Shown here: positions 47,901 to 58,197 of the stretch, piece by piece
How positions within the stretch are numbered: the stretch's first letter is position 1
How the letters are laid out: every line of letters begins with the position of its first letter
NCBI GenBank assembly: GCA_964036045.1
Contig: OZ038380.1
Span: 13,227,629 to 13,291,628, forward strand
Direction of reading: 5' to 3'
DNA: 64,000 nucleotides
Origin: Eutreptiella sp. 'Long Island Sound 2002'
Lineage: Eukaryota > Euglenozoa > Euglenophyceae > Eutreptiales > Eutreptiaceae
Position numbers and translations under genes: made by a program
The notes under the pieces: generated by a model
The model's input: only the letters and a program-made list of their open reading frames with translations
Told to the model about the DNA's origin: nothing
Database searches by the model: none

Positions 47901-48615
47901 AGGGCGTGCATTGACGTGGAGTGTATGTTTATTGTCTGACATGCAGAAATACCCACCGTCTTTATTCCACAGTCGATTGCAGCATTGCGTCACGTGTGGT
48001 TGAGGGCCCGCCACGCCGTTGCCAAAGGCACGCGGTCAAAGGAACCCCGTCAAAGCACGCACCACATCGTCAGCCACTAAGGTACACACCTCACCGTCGC
48101 TATTCTCAAAATCGTGAGCACCCAAGAAGCCAACCGTCCACCTCATGTAGTGGGGGGGGGGGGGGGGGTAAATAGAAGCACTACACAGGGAGCACATCGA
48201 TCTGTACAGACGGTTTGATGTTGTAGGAGAGCAGCTGGTGACATGGTTTGTCCTGAATTATTGAATACTGGCCGGACGTGTCTCCGTGGGGATATCCAGC
48301 GTCAGAGACCGACCACGCTGGTGCCATCACTGCCATCCCATCTGCCATCACTGCAGATGGTTGATGCCCACAGGCTCTCTGAGCCCACTTGATGTGTTTT
48401 GCAAAGGCGAGTGCTGCGTCGGTGGGACACCTCAAAGGCGCAAATGCCGAAAACAGTGATCCGTGGACACGGAAGTCAGGGGTGGGGTTTGCAGAGGGTG
48501 CCGTGGCCATTTGCCCGGTCTCGGTATTGCAGACCGCATCGCCGGGTCCGATGTGCTTCAGGGGGATGGGAGGCATTCCAAGCCACCCCGGACAACCCCC
48601 CCTGAACCCCATCCA
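41986..48615 (-). CDS. multi-exon gene, Lys-rich C-terminus, unrecognised
   Basis: Exons: 48181/48200-48615 (acceptor TTCCCACAG; about 140 residues, contains PPIPLKHIGPGDAVCNTETG and DTSGQYSIIQDKPCHQLL); 47175-47297 (41 codons, CPGNTAQIPLASLSIHC, then KPKKRK, donor GAG|GTATGAG); 42416-42512 (acceptor TTATGCAG, donor CCAG|GTATGAG); 41986-42317 (acceptor CCATCCAG, to stop TAG). Phases match at 47175/42512 (0/0) and 42416/42317 (1/1). The tail is very basic (KDKKRKRKFKKEKRQKKD), so nuclear or nucleolar location is likely; a Pro/Ala/Ser linker precedes it. The 4.7-kb intron 42513-47174 hosts a transposase remnant and a TIR element. The end of the first exon is unsure, since several weak GT sites exist before the TAG. 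No family recognised. Confidence 0.45.
43386..44575 (+). pseudogene. DDE-type transposase remnant with introner-like intron
   Basis: Part of a cut-and-paste transposase of the kind with a D-G-C-C motif. Segments in order: LHHTTLGVNTVMVWPE to 43472; after removal of 43473-43751, YVAGKGFNETASALIGELY; LFIHTDGCC with a catalytic-type Asp; then a GHS motif (VFIKGHSYNLCDAASRAMDR), typical of these families where GHT and a following D are conserved; and after a frameshift near 44210 the C-terminal part (RRLQDWQKLKQYVPIHKH). The earlier N-terminal half (about 42900-43230, for example EERQILSTAEAASFASQFW) is out of frame with the rest. Frameshifts mean it is dead as a gene. It lies in an intron of the minus-strand gene 41986-48615. 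Confidence 0.6.
43473..43751 (+). mobile_element. introner-like element: TIR transposon copy acting as GT-AG intron
   Basis: The element proper is 43476-43752. It starts CCTTCCCCCCCCCCATGTCC and ends with the inverted form (GGACATGGGGGGGGGAAGG), flanked by TA on both sides. The host G plus the T of the left TA makes the donor GT at 43473-43474; the AG of the right end (43750-43751) makes the acceptor. Splicing yields TGG CCA GAG TAT GTG GCT, that is WPEYVAGKG, the same as exact excision. Inside are further palindromes (GACGGTTCCCCCC with its inverse). It has no coding capacity. Confidence 0.8.
44570..44775 (+). repeat. dispersed ~180-bp repeat, copy 2
   Basis: Second copy of the repeat at 37310-37490, right after the transposase C-terminus. 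Both copies include a pyrimidine stretch ending in CAG. Confidence 0.8.
45907..46599. mobile_element. TIR element carrying an internal minisatellite
   Basis: Ends GCACGAAGTCGCCCCCCCC (45907-45925) and its inverse at 46579-46599. Next to each end is CTACCT/AGGTAG with long G runs. The interior (about 46000-46480) is a tandem array of roughly 100-bp units with GGCGGTGCACACACAAGG, CACCGCAGGAGTCTTGTTAT and TTAAGGGGCCACAGGC. No clear target duplication is visible. No transposase is encoded; the minus-strand frames across it are translations of the repeat. Confidence 0.75.
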
Positions 48616-48639
48616 CTGTGGGAATCTACGCACAGTACT

Positions 48640-49207
48640 TTAAAGGAGAGTGGGAGGCGAGTTTTCGCATCCAGAAATCCGCGACCCTCTACCCCGACTC
48701 TGTCCCGCAACTCTATGCATACCGCAAAGGGTGTTTGTTATAAAAGGTTATAAAACGGGGGGGGGGGGAGGGGCGGGCTCATCACGGTCACAGTGGAGGT
48801 CACAAGAGGCACTTCATATCGTACGAAACATTCCAATTATCTGTCGGGACTGGTCGGGCGTACCAATGCGTGGATGCAAACATGCTGCCCGGGTCGACCA
48901 ACCGTGGCTAATTCATGCCAATGGTGGCACCAATGAAAAGAATGGCCGGCGCGCGCGCGAGGGCGCATGTTGTACCAGGGCTGTCCTTCATGCAAAAAAA
49001 AAAAATCAAATGCCGGGCTCCGGTACCCTCGGGCCTCAGCAGCGGCAGCCGACGAGTAACTGCTGTCCGTCACGGCCAACCGGCGTCTGCCGTCGGTCAC
49101 GCCACTCCGCCGGTTGGAAAAAGAAGAAAGAATAATCCCATTCCCAAAAGTTAGTCCTGCACAAGACGTTACATGCACATCTACGCTAATTGTTATTACG
49201 TGGTGTA
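48640..49207. other. no exon recognised
   Basis: A G run lies at 48760-48769. A minus-strand frame (48837-49301) is long, but its right part is element sequence and its middle is low complexity. This is probably intronic for the minus-strand gene. Confidence 0.35.
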
Positions 49208-49581
49208 CAGGGGGGGGGGAAATTTCGCCCGGGGACAATTTCGCAGGGGATAATTTCGCCAGGGGACAATTTCGCCACCCTTGAAATCCCCAAAGCCCCA
49301 AGCAAGCATGTGGTCTCGCAAAACGTCTCTCAATTTTCGAAAAATGATATGAAATCTGATGCAGACGATCCAGTAACTGGTGCAGAAGGTGCAGGCTTCT
49401 TTTTCAAGGCATCAACAGGCACAGGCGCGTTCGTAATCGCGCCTGGCCCTGCTCAGGAAACACAATGCCTGCAGCTGTGGTGAAGGATGGAACTGTTACG
49501 CCAAAATTTCGCCTGGGGAAAATTTCGCCACCTTTCTAAACGGCGAAATTCTCCCCTGGCGAAATTTCCCCCCCCCCCCTG
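49208..49581. mobile_element. TA-flanked TIR element, G-run ends
   Basis: Left end: CAG, a G run, then AAATTTCGCC; the right end is its inverse. TA lies on both sides (49206-49207, 49582-49583). Near both ends are tandem units of ACAATTTCGCCAGGGG. It is 374 bp, without a transposase. It sits at the end of a minus-strand coding stretch that reads THQCT up to the element. Unlike the element at 43473, its ends do not supply an AG acceptor. Confidence 0.75.
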
Positions 49582-49582
49582 T

Positions 49583-49942
49583 ACATTGGTGCGTGTTGTT
49601 CCGGGTTTCCCTGTGGCTCCGGTTCGAGCGCGCCGTCTCGAGCTTCGAGGGTGTCCAAAGGCATTCCGAGGTCCCATTCTGGGCCCGAAAGCAGCTGCTG
49701 CGGTTGAATGGAAGGCAACGCACCTGCGTGTACGCCCCAGCGTAGTCGGAGGGGTTGGCAGAGATGTAGAGGCGCTTCAGCAGCGAGACGCTCACAAATG
49801 TGTTGTAAAATGGCTGCGTCGCCAGTTCCGTGGCACTGAGCCCCGCAGGGGCGAACGGCTGCATGCGGTTCTGATAGGGCGACTGCCCGGCATAATGACA
49901 GAGGCCAAGAGGCTCCATTCCTGCATGGCGAAATGGCGCTGA
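49583..49942 (-). CDS. coding segment of an unrecognised gene
   Basis: About 115 codons with G/C-rich third positions: MEPLGLCHYAGQSPYQNRMQ, then LLKRLYISANPSDYAGAYTQ, ending NRSHRETRNNTHQCT at the TIR element. An acceptor CATGCAG lies at the left end of the reading (49927-49932 region). If the element were removed exactly, the frame would run six more codons (TPRNNN then stop). It may be the end of its own gene or an exon upstream of the gene at 41986-48615. More coding-like sequence lies at 50040-50200 on the same strand (ECTTHFTDDDVGPTACAVAF), ending near GAG|GTCTGG. Confidence 0.4.
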
Positions 49943-50689
49943 TCGGAATGCGACGGGGTCGAGGTCGATGCAGGAAAGGGGGGGGGGGGACAAATTTCCG
50001 CAGAATTGCTGTCGTAAATTTCGCATCCACCCCCCAGACCTCCTCTGCGAAGGCAACGGCACAAGCAGTGGGGCCCACATCATCGTCTGTGAAATGTGTG
50101 GTACATTCCACACGAAGTGCGAAGTTTCCCACAGCGAAACACAAAGTCCCCCTTCCCCCCGTGTCTTTCGGGAATAGGGACCAGAAGTTGAGTTTTGTTC
50201 GTAAAACGGGGGCGTTGCGGGCTCTGGGGTGCAGTTGCATGCACACCACTGACTGCGGCCGCCACTCCTTCAAAGGCAAAGCACGTTAACTCTGGCTGGC
50301 GAGGGGGAGGGGGGGGAGGTTCTCAATGGAGTTGTTACGGGCTGCTGAGGGGGAGAGGGGCTTGGTGCCGCTGAGGACTCAATCCACCAAATGGTCATGT
50401 CCGTCAAAATTGGATGTCATGGAATGTTGGCACGGAACAAGCGGTCGAGGGAGGAGCCCACGACACCTGACGTCCCGTCCGGCGTTGTTGCTTGTTCGGG
50501 AGGGGGCGAATGTTTTGATCTGTCACTTTTGGAGAAGGGGTATCCATTGCGGGCTGTCGTTGGTTGCCGCTTCCAAGATTGGTGTTCTGTATACTTTGGC
50601 ACCAGGGGTGCATGGCAGTGCAGTCTGTTGCATTCCATTGATTAGGTCGACATCCGGGGGCCATTTTCATACTTGCCCCTGGACCCCCT

Positions 50690-50944
50690 TTACATCCGCC
50701 CTCTTCGTCCCCACAACAGCACAACACAACATTCGCACGCGCCAGGCGTGAGACAGATCGGGGACACACCGAGAATGCCGGGGCAAGGCGCAGGAAGGCT
50801 AACCGCACACCCATTTCCATCCATGGTTGGAGGGTATGCTGCATCATCTGGTTCGGCATCCGAGGTCGGAGCCTCCAAGAGCTTGATGGCTAGCTCCGTC
50901 TCTAAAGAAACAATTGAAACGGGCAAATCCGAAGCCGGAAACAT
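50690..50944 (-). CDS. candidate exon of an unrecognised gene
   Basis: The frame reads SIVSLETELAIKLLEAPTSD, then a Pro/Cys-rich stretch. It lies in line with the minus-strand coding segments at 50.1 and 49.6 kb and may be an earlier exon. Splice borders are not clear and the frame at 50404-50859 competes. Confidence 0.25.
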   Translation of the reverse strand: MFPASDLPVSIVSLETELAIKLLEAPTSDAEPDDAAYPPTMDGNGCAVSLPAPCPGILGVSPICLTPGACECCVVLLWGRRGRM

Positions 50945-50949
50945 GCAAT

Positions 50950-53900
50950 AACAACCAAGCTAGGATACAAGGCTCCCAGAGAGCAGCTTCCCGTGCCTTC
51001 AACGATTTCATGTCCCGTTGGCGTGAGTGGAAGTGGGGCTGGGGTGGTGGAGTAACAGCCGTTGGATGCGTTGGGGTTACCGCTCCCTCCTTGACGTACT
51101 CACCCACGACAATGTCATCCCATGCACTATCGAGGGGCGTTGCTATCGGTTTGCAATTTCCTGGCACATAATGGTAACCGCCCCGTACAATTATCGTGTG
51201 CGGTCCACGCTATCCCACATTCTATCACAACCTCTCGACCACAGCACCCGCTCCCCATTGGAGCACGTTTCACAACTATTGGAGAACTTTTCCCTTACCC
51301 TACGACCCCCTTCCGCATTCGTTGGAGCACTGTTCACACCGGTCTCTAATCTTTGGACAATGTTACGTGAAGCCGACGAGTTACAAACGACCCATCGACC
51401 AAAGCAAGCAAAAAAGCACACCATGTTTGTCCGCGGGATCATGGGGGAGAAATAACTTGAACCCTTTCAACAATTCTGGAAAACCGTAGAACAATTTCCG
51501 CACTTTGCCGACGACATAGCCAATCTCCACCCTGCGAGGGATGTGCCGTTCACAAAGAATTACAAAGCGATGCATTGATCTCGCACACCGATGCATTGAT
51601 CACGTACGCTATTGACATTACAAACATATGCATAGGTATTGGGGTGAAGCGTTGGCGCGCATTGAGGGCTCGCACGTTGCTAACGCCTCCATTAACGCCT
51701 TTGCAAACAAGTTGTGGTTGGTACCAAGACGACGACCATTCCAAGAACGATGTCTTTCGCTTCCCCAAAAAGCTATGCACGGGTGCATAAAACCACACCT
51801 TTTTTTGTGCCAATTTAATGTGTTCAGATGGGACGGGCGTGACATTGCATGCATGCGTGACGAAGTACCTCCACTTGTGGAAACTATTTGTTTTGCTTGA
51901 CGACTAAAGTGGCAAACGTTTCACTTGCACTTGCCATGAACGTTGAAAGTGCGGAGGGTGGTGTTTCGAGCGAAGTGTCGGGTGTGACACGGCACCAAAA
52001 CATGTGCCGAATGATCGGTGGCCAACATGAATGGGATGTGTGGTCCTTTCAGTCGAATTGCATGGAATAAAAGGGAAAAAACCAAGAAGATCCGTTGGAA
52101 ATGGAAGGTGCTCGCCTTTGCCGTGCCCCATGCTCCACACGTTATCGACACCAAGCCTTACAAGCGAGCCAACATCGTTTCGCTAGACCGCGCAAAGATT
52201 CGGGAAAACCAATGAGGTGCCAAGGTAACGGGACGACGCCTTGATGGGAATGTGTCTTTAACTTGCAGGAAAAGAGCACTCGTTGAACGTGAAAACAAAG
52301 TTAAATTTAAACATTTCTTCCTTGTTAGTACACACTCTCAAGCGCGATAGAGGACGTCAGCAAGCGGAGACAAGTGATCGCAGTGCAGCAAATCCACACG
52401 GAGCACGAATATGGCGATGGTCACGAATTATGTGCCGTGAGGTAGACATCATGCGACACGTGAATGGCGATTTTCAATGTCCCAAATCACGCGGATTGGT
52501 TGAGTCCGCAAGGAAGGAAACCCTCGGATTGGCATATATGTTTTGTCGCCTTACCACCAAATGTGCATGATTGCGTTGTGTGAGTCAAAACCCCGACTAA
52601 ATAGCTTCACACGCGAGATAATCACGATTCTCTCCGTTGTAGCTAGCACCAACTGCATGGGGGCTCGATTGGATCTCGACCATTTGCGACGTCCACACTC
52701 CGAAATCAAGCGTCACGGCGTTCGCAAAGAAATTTGTCTCACAATTTTTCTACTTTCGGGGTATTTCCACATGTCATGTTTTGATGCCACCAGCTACGAA
52801 GGACACCACACATTTCTCTTTGAGTATGACTTCTTTTTGCCGGTACAAAAAAGAAACACCCGCGAAGGTCGTGCTTGGAAGTTGGGGAAAAGTCACAAAG
52901 ATGGAATAAAGGACAAAGCTCCTCATCCGACGCGTCCCAAGGCATGATCAAAGGTGACCCGGCGGCAAATAACGATCGTATCTCTTGTGCGTGCGCGTGC
53001 CACCACTCCATGGTCTAAAATCAAGAAGCCTCATGATAAATAATTCACACCCAATACTCTGGACACAAATAGTATACTTTTCACGAAACTAGCAACCGAT
53101 TCACGCATTTAGCCACACAAGAATGCTCAAACCTGGTGTTGGTCGTGTCATGCTTTGTATTAACAACTTGTCGCCTTCTACAGTAATGGTGAATGTTGGT
53201 GCGAAGAATGTTGATTCCAGAACCATGAAATTGTATTTACATATAGGGCGGAACGAGTTGGCGAATGCGCGAGAAAATACACAGTGCCTGGCACAACGTT
53301 TTTTCTCCGTTGCATGTGAGGTACTTCTTGTTGTCGATGCGCCCGATGAACATCTTGCTGCATTCCCGATGCGGAAAATGTCACCGATACCTACTTAGCT
53401 ATCTTCTCGAGGCATGTGAATTTTTCAATCATCTCAACCAAAAGAACCTGGTTATCTATCGATCAAGAAGGGCCGTCGCTTGGTTGTTTTTGTGAAGAGT
53501 TGGGGGCAATGCGACGGTTGCCTTTGTATTGCTGTACGAAAAGTAACACAACGGCAACACGATTGATCTATTGGCCAATAAAACCGCTTAACTTGTGAAT
53601 AGTAATTCGGCAAAACTCGCATCGTTTGATAGTAAATCTTTACTTACATGCAATGTACACGTTGCCACATACTTCTTTTCCTTGAAATCCTTGAGTAGGC
53701 TCGTAAACTCTTGGTAGGTTTGTGTGTTGTCGGCAAATGTTTCCTTCACCGTGTTTAAATAAGAGAACGCCTCTTTCAACAACAATTCGCCATCATCAGG
53801 TTTTCGAGGCAGTGGATGTGGACCTTGACACCTTTCGACGAGAAAAGACAAGGTAACAACGCTTGTAACGGACGATCATACACACAGCGAGTATATTATG

Positions 53901-54400
53901 CTTTAATCATGCTTCTGAGTGTTGTTTGTCAGCATACTGAACAGTTTTCCTTCTTTTCCGCATGGGCTCTGCAAAATCCATGAGACGCCGCATCGCGACG
54001 ACGTCGGTTTTTGTGGTTTGCCTTACGCGGCAGGTTCAAAGCGTTAAGCGTGCACACTGCTCGTTCAGCTGGAGCCAACTGCCGCGGTCGGCCCACTTAA
54101 CCGAATTATTTTGAGGCTTTCAAGAAAGAGATATTTTTTCCCGCGCCGACAGTTGAATTTTGGAATGTGAATCAATAATTCAGATCAGTGCGGCTCTGTT
54201 GATGTAATTTCTGTATCCGTCGCTTCATTGGTGCTCTTCGTTGTCTTTCATGGTAGAAATAAGTGTCCCATGATGTCGTTTTGTTGTTTGGTATCATCCT
54301 GTATCGCTTTTAAACCTTCGATGCATGGACGCCAATATTCACCTTTGATGAAATAGGTTTTGTCTCGCTCCCTTCTTAGCATTTGCCTCATGAATCACCA
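50950..54400. other. lower-GC block, short open frames, mostly unassigned
   Basis: From about 50.95 to 55.3 kb G/C runs disappear and AT rises. Several short frames look protein-like (51628-51900 plus, 52543-52947 plus, 52018-52215 plus), but none gives a known domain or a consistent exon chain. A minus-strand frame at 53250-53360 (acceptor GGAATGCAG) also looks coding. Introns appear much shorter here than elsewhere. Confidence 0.4.
53673..53830 (-). CDS. exon with SIN3-type paired amphipathic helix
   Basis: The frame reads EAFSYLNTVKETFADNTQTY and then QEFTSLLKDFKEK. This is the first helix and turn of the PAH domain (consensus A..YL..VK..F......Y..FL..L.DFK), found in SIN3 corepressors, where it binds transcription-factor helices. 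The donor is probably AAGAA|GTATGT at 53671-53672; another candidate (GTAAGT) lies at 53642-53647. The second PAH helix should follow in the next exon and was not found with certainty. The upstream acceptor is near 53826-53836. No SIN3 core was found in the window. Confidence 0.5.
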
Positions 54401-54932
54401 TGCAAGGTCCCTTTCCTGGCGATGTTACGCATGGCAAATCAGATGGCTTCTATGTGGTATGTTTCGTAAAGTACCTCATCCAATGCCGTCTCAATTTGGA
54501 TGTCCATTTTCGAATTCGTCAAGTTCGAATTTGTTGTAGGCATTTACGATCTTCACTAAATCTTGGTTGCCTTAGGTGTGCAAGAACCCAAAAGGCAAGA
54601 ATTTGTCGTATTGGGCACCACTCAAGCCAGAGTTTGAACACAAGTATCGTGCTCACAATCTCTCACAATCTTGCACGGATGCCTACATTGCAATTGCTAA
54701 CACTATGCAAGCGATGGTGCAACTTGTCATGAGCGAGGGAGGGACAAATACCCCCACACTTGGTGACCGTGGTACTACAACGCATGCGCACTTGTTGTGC
54801 CAATTGGCCAACTTTGCGTTGCGCTTGATTTCCATCTTCTCCAGAGAATTTGAGCTTCCTTTCCTTAATGGTAGTCATCATCTTGGTACCACCACAGGGC
54901 AAGACTACCAGAAATTTCTGAAGCCATTGTAA
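54400..54932 (+). CDS. two-exon gene of unknown function
   Basis: Exon 1 54400-54456 starts ATG and ends TATGTG|GTATGT; exon 2 54576-54932 starts after TTGCCTTAG and ends at TAA. Both borders are phase 0 and join to DGFYVVCKNPKGKNLSYWAP. The 119-bp intron is the shortest convincing one in the window. The protein is 137 residues; the middle (DAYIAIANTMQAMVQLVMSE) and end (LLCQLANFALRLISIFSREF) are helical and hydrophobic. An exon upstream of 54400 is possible, since acceptor-like AGs lie before it. No family is recognised. Confidence 0.45.
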
Positions 54933-55369
54933 CTACGAAGTAAAGGCCCAAAGTGTTTCTCAGGTAAAACCAGGTAAAAACCAGTTAAAATGGGTAAAAA
55001 ATCAATAACTTGCCTTGTGTGTGTTTGCTCGCCTTGCCCTCTCTTATGATGTGTAACAGACACATTTGCATGCAAATAGGCTGAAATATGGGTGAAAACG
55101 GAGGTGTTTTGCCACTTTTACGTGTCCCGCACCACAACACCCCCATGTACATGCAATTATTGCCCTTTCAGGCCTTTTTGCGCGCGTAAAAGGGTGTATT
55201 CGCGTGGTTACTATAAGTTTAGCTCGGACGCAAAAAGGGTAATTTACGCACGTAAAAGGGTTTATTTACTTGTCTCCTGAATTCTGTTGCGGACGCAAAT
55301 TAGGCCTTTTGCGCACGCAAAATCCATGTATTTGCCTCTTCACTCTTAGGGGCTTCTCTTTTATGGGAC

Positions 55370-55669
55370 ATGCCTGGCAAGAAGTCCAAAGCCAAGGCCG
55401 CCGTCCAAGCCCCCGGGGACCCGCATCCACCGCCCAAGCCCGCCCCTCCTCCCCGCAGTACCCACGAGCCCACCAGGCAGGTTGTTGATGAGTATGTGAA
55501 GGTGGTGGGTGTGGAAAATGTGGCGGGAACTGGGATCCAGGTGTTGGATCGTGCACTCTCGGTGAACGAGATTAAGGGGTTGCCGGCTATCCCCGAGGAT
55601 GTTTGCTCGGTGAGAGAGCGGCTGCAAAAATTGCAGCAGGAAAAAGGTGAACCCTTGAAATATTTGTAG
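55370..55669 (+). CDS. small protein of unknown function, 99 aa
   Basis: ATG to TAG without introns. Lys/Ala start (MPGKKSKAKAAVQ), Pro-rich linker, then a probable folded part (VDEYVKVVGVENVAGTGIQV) and a charged helix at the end (SVRERLQKLQQEKGEP). Third positions are GC-rich, as in IF-2. It could instead be a first exon with donor AAAG|GTGAAC at 55645-55646. It is the first G/C-rich coding segment after the low-GC block. Confidence 0.45.
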   Translation: MPGKKSKAKAAVQAPGDPHPPPKPAPPPRSTHEPTRQVVDEYVKVVGVENVAGTGIQVLDRALSVNEIKGLPAIPEDVCSVRERLQKLQQEKGEPLKYL

Positions 55670-55680
55670 GCCGCGTTGCA

Positions 55681-56379
55681 CTACTCCAGTGTCCGGCAGG
55701 ACTTCTGTGGCCGGAACATGTCCACCGTCCCTTGGAAGTGGTAGAACGTGCACCGCATCTCAAGCGGAACGCGAAGCCGCCGTAGCGGAACTCATCCTCG
55801 TCGCCGAAGGAGAAGGGGGGCGTCCAGACCATCCCGTCGGGGGCAGAGGCGGTGTTGACGCTGCTGCTCCACAAACTGTCCGGCACGACAATGTGGTACT
55901 CCTGCAGTTGTCAATAAATGTGAGGAGCAAGCACTGAAGAGCCAGGCAGCTGACAGGAAAACTTATCAAATGGCCATGAGCTGCAGCACTATTGCGAAAA
56001 GCCATAGTGACACATGATGCATATGGGCACATATCATGCACAAGGGGTCATGGACCATGCATTCACCTGTTGTCAGCCCTCGCTTTCGATTTTGATAACT
56101 CACATTCCAAGTATCATGACCGGGCACATGCTATGCTATATGCTACATTTCATCCACTGCATACACACATGCACTGTTTGCGTTCCAACTCTCTACCCCC
56201 ATAGTATAAATAGGTTCTATAAGATCCGGACGCTCATTGTGAGGCGCTCTTGCCACTTGATCCACCCCGCCTCATCCAGATCCTGGAAGCTCAGCTGCAA
56301 TTGCACCGGAAACACTTTGGGGATGGCTGCGGATTGAACCACTGCACGGGGGACGAACACGACCGCACAGCTGTAGTAC
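55681..56379 (-). CDS. two terminal exons of an unrecognised gene, possible frameshift
   Basis: Exon 56232-56379 (acceptor CTACTGTAG, 49 codons, VQLQLSFQDLDEAGWIKWQE) ends ATGAGC|GTCCGG. Exon 55681-55901 (acceptor AACTGCAG) reads EYHIVVPDSLWSSSVN, then PPFSFGDEDEFRYGGFAF. Both borders are phase 0. Near 55757-55763 the good frame shifts by one base: before it FRYGGFAFRL, after it MRCTFYHFQGTVDMFRPQKS and TAG. Either one base is missing in the assembly or the gene is decaying. No domain recognised. The plus-strand RT remnant starts just beyond the first exon, so it may sit in the preceding intron. Confidence 0.4.
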
Positions 56380-56389
56380 CTACAGTAGG

Positions 56390-57954
56390 GTAGTATCCAG
56401 GTCATTGCAACTTCTGTGCGCGCACCTGCATGGTTCTGGAGTGAGCCTGGGCTTTCCTAACATGCTAGGCGTACGTGACCAGATTAAAGCAGTGCAGAGT
56501 TTTGCTTCCCAGGGTGACGCAGTGAGTTTCAGGGAGCGAGACATGGATGATATGTTCTGGCAGATCGAGCGTTCAGAGGCGCTCACAGCGATCCGGTGGG
56601 CTGTGGGTAGGGCACGGGCTGAGTCGCGGGGTTCCACATTGTGGTTTAGCATTGCCAAGGGCCTGGAGAAAGATCTTGACAGGTTTGGGAAAAATTCTGC
56701 GAAGTCCTTTGTTACACTTTCCGAAGAGGAGGTGCTGCGTTTTGTAGAGTTTGATATGGCTGAGAATGTGTTTTTGACTGTTGGCCCTATTATATTAAGC
56801 CAAGGAGCAAAAGGGATACCCATTGGTGGGTTCCTGTCTGCTCAAATTGCAGAAATCTGGGCCTGCTGGAGAGAGTTTACCAGTCTTTTTGGTGAGCACG
56901 TTTCACAGTTCCAGGTATCCATGAATGCAGCCTGTGCCACTTTTTCTCAGGAGACAGGTGTCACTGTAGGTTGTGATATTCCTGGGGCTCCGGAGGTGGT
57001 CCGTCACCACCCAGGAGCAGAGATCTTGGCGCATGACATGTTTGTCGCCAAAAATGTCCACCAAGCGACTCCTGAGGCCCTGTGTCAATCTGGGTTTACA
57101 GGCTGGTGGTCTCCAGCAGACAGAATTTTCGCCACTGCCACTGTTGCAGACGAAACCTTCAGTTTATCAGCACTACCCCGTGGGATGGGGCTGAGGGAGG
57201 TAGACTGCAGAGCATTGTCAGGCATTCCACTCGTAAAAATAGGCGGCTTGTGATGAAGTTTTTCGAGAATTTTGATGCCCTGAATGGGGTGGTGGGGGAG
57301 ATTCTGTCCGCTGTGCAGATGGGTGCCTGTAGAGGCCCCATGCCTCTGTCACAGCCAGCAGTGATCATGTCTAGGTACAGAGATAACATTTATATTGCCC
57401 TGGTTGGGATCTCCCCCTGTTTTGTGGCGCCGCTGACGTTTATTATTGAACAGATGACTTCTATTATTTATGGTATACCTTTGAAATGGGAACCCCATGG
57501 TGATGTGACCACCTGGGGTGAAGCGGCAGTAATTTTGGCACATCGCACTGGTGCCTATGTGCAGGACTTTGCACTGCACAGAAAGGGTGTGGTGCATGAT
57601 CTTGAAGCGTGGAGGCAAGGTGCAACAGATGCCGAGTGGGAACAATGGGTTGATGCCCATTCTCCAAATGCACGTACAGTCCTGAAATCCTTTTTGCCTT
57701 CTGTTTTTTATAAATCTCTGCTTTACGCTCTCAGTCCATAGGATGTTACCTGTAATTTACGGTCACTACTCTGGGGTTTGGGCGTGAGGGCCTACCCAAA
57801 TCAGTGGTGGCGTCCTTTGCTTTTGCGGTTTTTAAAAAGATTCGGATTGCATAGAATTTTAGGTTTCAAGGTGTTGATTCGCTGGTTCCATGAGGGACGA
57901 GGGGTAGTAATTGACACCAAGGCGAACAGGGAGCAGACCCCAGTGCACAGGTGC
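56390..57954 (+). pseudogene. reverse-transcriptase-like element, frameshifted
   Basis: RT signatures in order: motif A SFRERDMDDMFWQI (56531-56572), motif B KGIPIGGFLSAQIAEIWA (about 56809-56862), motif C SRYRDNIYIA (about 57370-57399). The second Asp of the usual YxDD box is Asn. The frame shifts by one near 57200-57250 and a TAG interrupts at 57739-57741; the same frame then continues (LRSLLWGLGVRAYPNQWWRP) to 57954. The set GIPIGG plus YRDN does not fit LTR retroelements or LINEs well; it recalls Penelope-like and other G-P-x-G RT groups, but I cannot place it. No endonuclease, RNase H or LTR is visible. Confidence 0.6.
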
Positions 57955-58197
57955 TGATGTACTGTATTTTTCTGCACCACCAGACAGGTATCCACTGCTG
58001 GTGCAGACCTGCAAGAGGCGTATATGCGAAATAATCTGGAGTTAGGGTGCAGAACATGAAAGACAGGGATTGAACTCATGGTGTATGTGGATACATTTTT
58101 TCTGCACACGCTTTGTTTCAGTCTTTGATCACTGATGAGTGTTTTGCTGCTCGTGTAGCCCTCTTTCTCTTGAACAACACGTGTGGTGTGCAACGGC
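57955..58197. other. 3' flank of the RT element, no gene
   Basis: No poly-A tail or repeat marks the end of the RT element here. Open frames are short. Confidence 0.3.
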
